A stretch of DNA of 64,000 nucleotides from Protopterus annectens. Its lineage: Eukaryota > Chordata > Ceratodontiformes > Protopteridae. This document shows, piece after piece, positions 57,124 through 64,000 of this stretch. Numbering within the stretch: position 1 is the stretch's first letter; every line of letters starts with the position of its first letter. The notes beneath the pieces were generated by a model that was given only the letters and a program-made list of their open reading frames with translations, did no database searches and had not been told where the DNA came from. Location of the stretch: contig NC_056734.1 of NCBI RefSeq assembly GCF_019279795.1, forward strand, positions 237,613 to 301,612, written 5' to 3'. A program made the translations under genes and the position numbers.

Positions 57124-58505
57124 TACAGTGGATGTAAAAAGTATACACACTCTAGTTAAAATGCCAGGATTTTGTGATATAAAAAAAAATGAGACCACAC
57201 TAAATCATTTCAAAACTTTTTCCACCTTTAATGTGATCTATAACCTGTACAATTCAATTGAAAAACAAACAAATCTGTTAGGGGAAAAATATAAACAATA
57301 AAAAAACATACAATAAGCTGGTTGCATAAGTGTGCACACCCTTTAATACTTTGTTGAAGCACCTTTTGATTTAATTACAACATTCAGTCTTCTTGGGTGC
57401 ACACCTGCCATCAATTAAAGAGACTCTTATTTACACCAAATAAAGTTCAGCTGTCCTAGTAGGATTTTCCTGACATTTACTCAGTTGCCTGCTACAGCAA
57501 AAGCCATGGTTCACACAGAGCTTACAAATATCAAAATGATCTCATTGTTGAAAGATATCAGTCAGGAGAAGGGTACAAATAAATTATCACAGCATTGGAT
57601 ATACCATGGAACACAGTGAAGACAGTCATCAAAAAGTGGAGAAAATATGGGACATAGTGATGTTGCAAAGAACTGGACATTCCTCCAAAACTGATGAAAA
57701 GATAAGATGAAAACTGGTTAGGGAGGCTGCCAAGAGAACTACAGCAATACTGAAGGAGCTGCAGGAATTTCTGGCAAGTACTGGTTCTATACTACAGTTG
57801 ACAACAATCTCCCTTATTTTCCATATGTCTGGACTATGGGGTAGGGTTGCACAATGGAAGCCTTTTCATACCCAGAAAAGCATCCAAGCCTGGCTAAAAT
57901 GTGCAGAACAATACATCAAGTCTACCAAAAGCATGTGGGAAAATGTGTTATGGTCTGATGAGACCAAGGTTGAACTTTTTGGTGACAATTCCAAAAGGTA
58001 CGTTTGGTGCAAAAGCAACACTTCGCATCACCAAAAGAACACCATCCCCACAGTGAAGCATGGTGGTGGCAATATCATGCTTTGGGGTTGCTTTTCTTCA
58101 GCTGGAACCGGGGCTTTAGCCAAGTTGGAGGGAATTATGAACAGTTCCAAATACTAGTCACTTTTGGCCCAAAACTTTCAAGTGTCTGCTAGAAAGCTGA
58201 AGATGAAGAGGAATTTCAACTTTCAACACAACAATGACCCCAAGCATACCTCCAAATCAACAAAGGAATGCCTTCACCAGAAGAAAATTAAAGTTTTAGA
58301 ATGGCCCAGCCAGAGCCCAGACCTAAATCCAATAGAAATTCTGTGGGGTGACCTGAAGAGGGCTATGCACAAGAGATGCTCTTGCAATCTGACAGATGTG
58401 GAATGCCTTTGCAAGGAACAGTGGGCAAATATTGCCAAGTCAAGATGTGCCATGTGATAGCCTCCTACCCAAGAAGACTGAATGCTGTAATAACATCAAA
58501 AGGTG
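57124..58505 (+). mobile_element. Tc1-like DNA transposon, cut on its right by an LTR element
   Basis: The left end is at a TA dinucleotide (57124-57125) followed by CAGTGGATGTAAAAAG. The first 220 bp contain the long terminal inverted repeat type (AAACTTTTTCCACCTTTAATG, GCATAAGTGTGCACACCC) known from Tc1-like elements widespread in fishes and amphibians. A transposase pseudogene follows. The right inverted repeat is missing: sequence stops at about 58505 (ATCAAAAGGTG), where the gypsy LTR begins. Confidence 0.85.
57506..58458 (+). pseudogene. Tc1-like transposase
   Basis: The DNA-binding part (57506-57790) is broken over frames. The catalytic part is readable in 57798-58157 (LWSDETKVELFGD, with the first Asp; VKHGGGNIMLWGCFSSAGTG) and 58164-58457 (FQHNNDPKHTSKSTKE; EWPSQSPDLNPIEILWGDLK, with the third acidic residue). 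These two lie in one frame split by an in-frame TAG at 58155-58157. The second catalytic Asp, expected right after QH, is Asn. The copy is inactive by several criteria. Confidence 0.87.
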
Positions 58506-59178
58506 TGTGAAGGTTGCCAGCCTAGCCAGGTAGGATTTTATACTTAATTCTGTCATTTGTAAATATGAATGTTGAACTACAGACTTGTTTTCTTAAATGA
58601 AAGAATATGCTGTAAAATGTTGAACTTAGAACAATGCAGCAACATTGCCCTCTGCTGTAAAGAAAAATAAGTCAAGCATTTCTTATCTGTCCTTTGAAGT
58701 TATAATTACTTCATGGCTATCCTTTGAAGTTAAAGATTTGGAGTCATTCCGTCTGGGCTAGCACATTCTTTCTGTTGTTTTAACTTAAGGACTAATTACT
58801 AGAGTTTACATGTGGAATGTCTTTTATGGCTGTAGTTTCCTGCAGGTGCAAGATAATAAGAATGTAGTATCTGTCAGCCTGGGAACACTAGGAAAGTGAA
58901 AGAATGATGTAATGTTTATCAGAACTGCAATAGCAATTTAAACAGAGAGACTCAGAAGGCATTAAGCATTTTGTATTGATCATCCAGTTCACAACACTGC
59001 CTATTGTCTTATGTAAGTTATCTTAGACTTGTGTTTTCTTTTAGAAATAGCTAGAAACTAGAAAGATTAGACTAAGTGGTTTTCTGTGATGTCAGAACTG
59101 TACTACTGAGTTATTTTAAGTATTTCTGTGTGATCTCGGAACTTTTGACTAGCACTGTTTAGTAGAAAGTATTATCTT

Positions 59179-61772
59179 CTCTGCCATCTTAGCTAACAGA
59201 CTTAAACAGGTACTACCACACCTAATATCACCTGATCAAGCGGGGTTCATGTCCAATAGACATACATGGGACAATACACTAACACTAGATTCTCTTATCC
59301 AGTTTACCAAAAAAGAGAAAAACCCGTTATATGCCTTAACTCTAGACGCATCAAAAGCATTCGACAGGGTAAACTGGGAATTCCTCTTCTCCACGTTAGC
59401 ACATTTTAATATACCCACATCCTTCCTAGATATGATCAGAACTCTTTATTCGAACTCATGCACATATCTTTATATAAATAAAAAAAGATCTAATCTTATC
59501 CAGATTACTAATGGCACAAGGCAAGGTTGTCCACTTTCCCCCTTCCTCTTCAATCTATTTATTGAACCTTTCTTCCTATTTCTTACTCAAAATACATTTC
59601 ATACTATTCCTAAAATCCTAAACACACAAGTAGCAATTTCGGCCTTCGCTGATGATCTAAACCTTTACTTCCAATACCCTAACACAGATCTGCCAAAAAT
59701 TTTAAAAGCAATTTCCTCCTTCTCTAAGGCCTCTGGGTATCAAGTCAATGATAAAAAATCACACATTCTCCCAATAAATCCTGAAGCGCATAAACCTTTC
59801 TTTTTCCCTGAATCTCCCTTTCACATCACATACAGTCTCAAGTACCTTGGCGTCAACTTTGAACACAACCAAGCCTCTATGCTTCAAAACAATTTGCTAA
59901 AATCATGGTCTATCATCTGTCAAGACCTACAAAGGTGGAAGTTATTAAACCTATCATTTCTCTCAAAAGTAGCTATTGTGAAAATGAATATTCTCCCTAG
60001 ACTCCTATACCAATTTAGTGCGACAAATATAATTATATCCAACAACCTTTTTTCACAGTTTGAAAAACACTGATCAAATTTCTCTGGTTCCCTAAGAATG
60101 TCAGGATTTCCTCTTCCAAGCTAAGTCTCCCCAAGGAGAAAGGTGGGGTGGGCCTTCCAAACTTCCAGCTGTACTATCTGATTATTAGCTCTAATAAACT
60201 GTGGTCCATTGTAAATATGAACAACAAAACCCAAACCCATAACCCAGCGTGGTTAAAGATATGGCACAAACATATCCTATCTAACAAAATTAATCCTAAG
60301 GCCATTCCCTTCTTATCATCCACCTCTCTGAATAGCTTAAAACTATTCTCTTTACTGAAATATCAAATAAAACTCTTTCAAAAGCTGATTAAGGACATTA
60401 ATCTTCAATCTATTTTACCCTTTCTTCAACCAATACACCTCAACCCAAATCTTAAAATTAACAATAAGATGATAGATCTTGCTGACTTCCCCCACATCAA
60501 AGACCTTAAAGTTTGGGATATTCTTAAACATAAATCCCTGTCGCTTGCCGAACTCCGATTAACCCTCAAGGTTAACAACAAGTATTCAGTAATACTACGT
60601 CAACTCAGGGAACTTATTTCTTCACAAATCAATAATACAGCCCCAGACATACAGCTAATGGATAAACTAAATCTAATTATCAATACACTGGCTAGTAATA
60701 ATAAAACAGTTTCTTCGTCCTACAAACTATTACACCCACTACTCTACAAAGGAAACTGCTTATTCTCCAAATATTGGGACAATCAAAACCACCCTATTAC
60801 AGAGGACCAAAAAATACTAGCCATAAAAACTAGCATTGAACTATCTCCCTTCAAGAAATTTCTCTACACTCAACTGATGTTGAATAACAATGCATACCTT
60901 ACCCCTACAAGAATCCACAAATTCAACTCTAATAGCTCTCCGTTATGTACATGCTGTTCAGGTACGAAAGCTGACCTTCTACATATTATGTGGCACTGCA
61001 ATAACTCCCACAAACTTTGGTGCTCTCTCAAAGTGCGTCTCTCAAAAAAATGGGTTACTATAGCTCCACTCTCTCATGGGAAACGGCTATTCTAAATATT
61101 CCCCCCCATGGTCTGCCTAAATTGCATATCCATATCCTAATAACGCTGTGTTTCCTCATAAAACTCTATATTACCTATAATTGGCTGGATCGCACCAAAT
61201 TGTGTTGGCGGGATTTAAAGCTATGGCCACCAAATATATCTCGGCACAGAAGTTCATCATAAACGGACCCAAGAAAAGAGCCTACTTCAGTAAACTTTGG
61301 AAAAGCCTGTTTGAAGTAATCTTATGTGACTAAGATACGGTTATCCTACAAACTTCCCTTTGTCCTTTCTCTTTTTCTTTTCTTTTCCTTTTCTTTTTCG
61401 CACCTTCCTACTCTCCCCATATACCATATCCCGTGTTTTGAGGGGTCTATCTCTCCTATTACAAGCCATAAGTAGGGTTGCTATTATCTAACCGTATAAA
61501 TAGTGACACTGTTGCCTCCTTCTCTGTTCAGTACTGGTAGCTTTGTAAATATTGTTCAGTTTGGGTTAAGTTGTTAGTTTGTGTGCCATGTATACTGCAA
61601 GAGATTGTACTCCTTCTAAGTTTATTACAAACATGCCTTTTTGTCCCTTTTTTGTACTAATATTGCTGTAAACCATTATGTGTGTTTTTTGGTGTAACGC
61701 TCATTGCTTGTATCATCATAGTATGCATGGTTTCATTACAAAAATAAAAAATTATTTAAAAAAAAAAAAAAA
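59179..61772 (+). mobile_element. Tx1/L1-type LINE, 5'-truncated, with target duplication and poly(A)
   Basis: 2594 bp ending in AATAAA (61743-61748) and an A-run. It is flanked by the 15 bp direct repeat AGAAAGTATTATCTT (59164-59178 and 61773-61787), which is typical of L1-type target-primed insertion. It encodes the ORF2 from the RT fingers to the C-terminal Cys-rich part. A C/T-rich stretch lies in the 3' UTR (61360-61400). Two frameshifts are the only breaks, so this is one of the youngest insertions here. Confidence 0.9.
59180..61262 (+). pseudogene. L1-type ORF2: reverse transcriptase and C-terminal Cys motif
   Basis: Open from the truncated start at 59180 through LANRL, SPDQAGFMSNRHTWDNTL, LDASKAFDRVNW, NGTRQGCPLSPFLFNLF and the catalytic box SAFADDLNLYF to 60073. 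A shift near 60070 moves the frame and it continues with PKEKGGVGLPNFQ (from 60130) to 61095, including LCTCCSGTKADLLHIMWHC, the CCHC-type motif of L1 ORF2. A second shift near 61080 leads to a last frame ending at 61262. The RT motifs are of the L1/Tx1 clade rather than CR1 or L2. The endonuclease and ORF1 are absent because of the 5' truncation. Confidence 0.88.
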
Positions 61773-62127
61773 AGAAAGTATTATCTTGTGGTTTTAATTA
61801 TTTATTATTAAATCTTTTAAAACCTTTTAACTGTGGCTGGTTTGTTTAGAGATACGTTAAGCTCTACAGTACATTGTATATTTATAGAGTTTACTGTCCA
61901 AGTCACTCCAAATAAGCCTTGACTGATTAGTTACACTTACCAATTGGATAATAATATTGCACAGTAATAACTGTACACCCTTTTAAGGGCCTTTGGTTAG
62001 CTGATAATATTAGCTGGGTGGTGGAAAGTGATTACTACCATATAGTCTGGGTAAAAGAGGCACAGCTGGAGAACCTGTGCCAACCTTCTCCAGAAGTGTC
62101 TGTGTGGTTGTATAAACTCTTATCTCA

Positions 62128-62131
<4 letters not shown>

Positions 62132-62179
<48 letters not shown>
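62132..62179. repeat. (TG)n microsatellite inside the LTR
   Basis: About 48 bp. The matching place in the other LTR copy has only about five TG units, so the array expanded in this copy. Confidence 0.92.
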
Positions 62180-62182
<3 letters not shown>

Positions 62183-62473
62183 AGCTACTTGGGCAGGGAC
62201 ATGAAGCACTGGTTGGACAGAAAGGGTGCTGGAGATTTTAGCTTGCCAAGCTAGGCTGAGATCTGGTCCCTATAGCTGTGCCAGTGGGGAGTGTTACTGG
62301 GGACCTTGAGAGCAAAGGAGTGACCAGACCCAGACTGTGATCTCTGTGTGCTCTTAAGGGAAATTGCACTTTACTGTGTGTATTTGTTATCCTTTCCTCA
62401 TATATGAGATGCCCTCTCTGGTGTTAGTGGTGAGAATTGAGGCTCCTTGATTGCTGGGCCAAGGCATGGGTGT

Positions 62474-62592
62474 CACATATTAATTGGTGGCAGTGGTTGG
62501 GATATCCTCACATATTAATTGGTGGCAGTGGTTGGGATATCCTCACATATTAATTGTTTGGCAGTGGTGGGATATCCACATCACATATTAAT
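62474..62592 (+). repeat. 35 bp tandem repeat at the primer-site region
   Basis: CACATATTAATT starts at 62474, 62509, 62544 and 62582. The first three units also contain GGCAGTGG-type sequence followed by GGGATATCC. The repeat begins within the last bases of the LTR, so several potential primer binding sites are present in tandem. Confidence 0.75.
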
Positions 62593-62771
62593 TAGGTGGA
62601 AAATACTAATTGGCGTGTAGTGGTGTGGGTAGAGTAAATCCTGTAGCTATGTAGAGTGAGCTTTGAAGGTGTTTTGTACTCTAAATCAGCCACAAAGTGA
62701 ATACTCAGAGTTCAGATCACAATTGTTTTATTTCTTTTGTTAGCTTAGTTAGTCAGGGTGAGCAGGCAGCA

Positions 62772-64000
62772 TGTCAGCAGAGTCGTATGGAAAGCTGACA
62801 AGGAGCCAGCTGGCGGAAATGTGCCAGGCTAGAGGACTGGTGCATGGAAACCTAAGGCAGACCTGATTGCAGCCTTGGTTGCAGCTGCATCAGAAAACAG
62901 CAACTAGGAGGACAATCAGAGTGGCAGTGGAGATATAATTCCCTTGGAGAATGGACTGCTCAACCTTTCTGGAGTGGACTTAAAAATCCAGCTGGAGCTA
63001 AAGAGACTTGAGTTGGTGGCCAGGCATGTGGAATTAGAAGCAGCTGAGAGACTGAGACATCTAGAGAGTGAGGAGAATGAGAAACTGCTATGCCTAGAAG
63101 CTAAAGAAAAAGAGAGGCAGAGGCAGCATGAGAAGGAGATGCTGACTCTTCACCAGAGTCATGGAGGTAATGGGAAAGGGAGTAACTGGACCCCAGAAGC
63201 ACAAAGGGTCAGTAAATTTCATCCGCAGTTTAAAGAGGGTGATAATTTTGATTGTTTCATTCATATGTTTGAGAGGCTATGTAAACAATATGAAGTTGAC
63301 CAAGGGCTCTGGGTATGGTTCCTGACCCCCTTTACTCCATGGTAAAGCTGTAACTGTTTTATCTAAAATATCTGATGTTGCATGTTTTGATTATACTGCT
63401 GTTAAGAAATGTCTTTTAGAACTGTTTAAGCTAACACCTGAAACGTATAGGAAAATGTTTTGTGAGCACTGATGCAAGGCAGATGAAAGTGTGTGTGAAT
63501 ATGTAGATGAAATTAGCACTTATTTCCATAGGTGGGTGAGTGGATGTCAGGTTACCACCTTTAAAGGGCTGGCAGACCTTTTGGTGAGGGAACAAGCCCT
63601 TAGCACTTTGCCTGAGGACATGAGGATCTGGTTAGCTGATAGACAATGTGCTACTTCAGATGAGTTGGCGAAGAAGGGAGATCTATACCTGGCAAGCAGG
63701 GCAGCCCTGCACAGGAAGGGGACCCCAAGTACTGCTCATGGGTCTAAAGGAGCTCGTGGTAGGCAGCACAGACTGCCACAACAGACTCTGCCCGTAGCAT
63801 GGGAAACCACTAGTCCAGGTACACATCCAGGAGCTAGGGTTAAATGTTTTGAATGCAGCCAGTGGGGCCATGTAGCATACAGGTGTCCACGGAGGCAAGG
63901 TGGGGAACAAAATGTGAGGGAGCCAGTAAGTGGGAAAGACAAAATGCCAATAGTAAGTTGTCTTGAGACAACAGGGGTACTGAACTACCTTCCTGCAGAT
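62772..64000 (+). pseudogene. gag (and start of pol) of gypsy copy 2
   Basis: ATG near 62771 opens a short SAP-like start (SYGKLTRSQLAEMCQARGLV), broken near 62855. 62944-63345 is open with a long charged coiled coil (LKRLELVARHVELEAAERL) and the capsid N-terminal part (FKEGDNFDCFIHMFERLC). After a shift near 63340 the frame continues with LTPETYRKMF, CEYVDEISTYFHRW and REQALSTLPEDMRIWLA, which resembles a SCAN domain, with one TGA near 63470. The zinc knuckle CFECSQWGHVAYRCP (63845-63886) is intact. The sequence then enters the pre-protease region and leaves the window. Confidence 0.78.

Larger units (their letters stand above)
58506..62477 (+). repeat. 5' LTR of gypsy copy 2, split by a LINE
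   Basis: TGTGAAGG...GTGTCACA. 58506-59178 and 61788-62477 together give about 1363 bp (with one copy of the target repeat), aligning with the LTR at 2143-3460. The join is supported by local alignment across the insertion: TGTGGTTTTAATTATTTATT on the right corresponds to TTGTGTTTTTATTATTTATT in copy 1. Confidence 0.8.
58506..64000 (+). mobile_element. Gmr1-like Ty3/gypsy LTR retrotransposon, copy 2 (5' part, cut by window edge)
   Basis: The 5' LTR starts inside a Tc1 element at 58506 and ends at 62477, with a LINE insertion within it. Repeated primer-site DNA follows, then gag up to the window end. It is homologous to copy 1 from LTR through gag to the protease start. The rest of this copy, and the second half of the Tc1 element, should lie to the right of the window. 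Confidence 0.82.

Noticed and set aside
1..64000. Host protein-coding gene with introns
   Set aside because: No exon-like series with splice sites and a conserved host protein was found. All recognised coding regions belong to mobile elements.

Overview
The window looks like a piece of a large, repeat-choked nuclear genome of a non-mammalian vertebrate. It is AT-rich, has long dinucleotide microsatellites, and contains no recognisable host gene, rRNA or functional tRNA. Nearly everything that can be named is a transposable element. The mix is CR1-type LINEs with a tRNA-SINE carrying a CR1-like tail, L2/Rex1-like LINEs, a Tx1/L1-type LINE, a Gmr1-like Ty3/gypsy element, a gamma/epsilon-type endogenous retrovirus (ERV), and hAT, Harbinger, Tc1 and possibly Penelope elements. 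This fits a lungfish, amphibian or early-branching bony fish. The species cannot be fixed from the sequence alone.

Layout, left to right. 1-3460: the 5' part of a Gmr1-like gypsy element on the minus strand, running off the left edge. 3461-5337: the 5' UTR and ORF1 of a decayed plus-strand CR1. 5338-9290: a nearly full-length minus-strand CR1 (copy A). Local tandem duplications follow to about 11.75 kb and resume at 16.49 kb; between them sits a 4.74 kb hAT-type insertion (11748-16488) with an 8 bp target duplication. 16.6-20.3 kb: a tRNA-SINE with a CR1-like tail and a decayed plus-strand CR1 (copy E). 20.4-21.0 kb: a Harbinger transposase relic. 22.6-24.6 kb: an L2 tail, a 135 bp palindrome and a minus-strand CR1 fragment (copy B). 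24.6-29.8 kb: mostly unassigned DNA with three SINE-like copies. 29.8-34.08 kb: a second copy of the CR1 5' UTR/ORF1 repeat, split by an L2/Rex1-like LINE.

34.08-47.2 kb: a full-length minus-strand CR1 (copy C), split at 36648-45935 by a complete but broken provirus with LTRs, gag, pro, pol and env and a 5 bp target duplication. 49.2-51.0 kb: two CR1 3' fragments in opposite orientations. 51.3-52.0 kb: a 77 bp minisatellite. 52.3-55.75 kb: an L2/Rex1-like LINE with a 2A-like peptide motif. 57.1-64.0 kb: a three-level nest. A Tc1 element is broken by a second Gmr1-like gypsy copy on the plus strand, whose 5' LTR is itself broken by a Tx1/L1-type LINE with a 15 bp target duplication.

The elements act on one another rather than as a pathway. 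CR1 probably mobilised the SINE that shares its tail, and nesting gives a relative order of insertions. No protein-coding element in the window is fully intact. The freshest are the L1-type LINE (two frameshifts) and the ERV (LTRs about 3% different by eye). The least explained features are an immunoglobulin-like domain in the ERV surface protein, an esterase-endonuclease in-frame join in CR1 copy C, the 135 bp palindrome, and the cargo of the hAT insertion.
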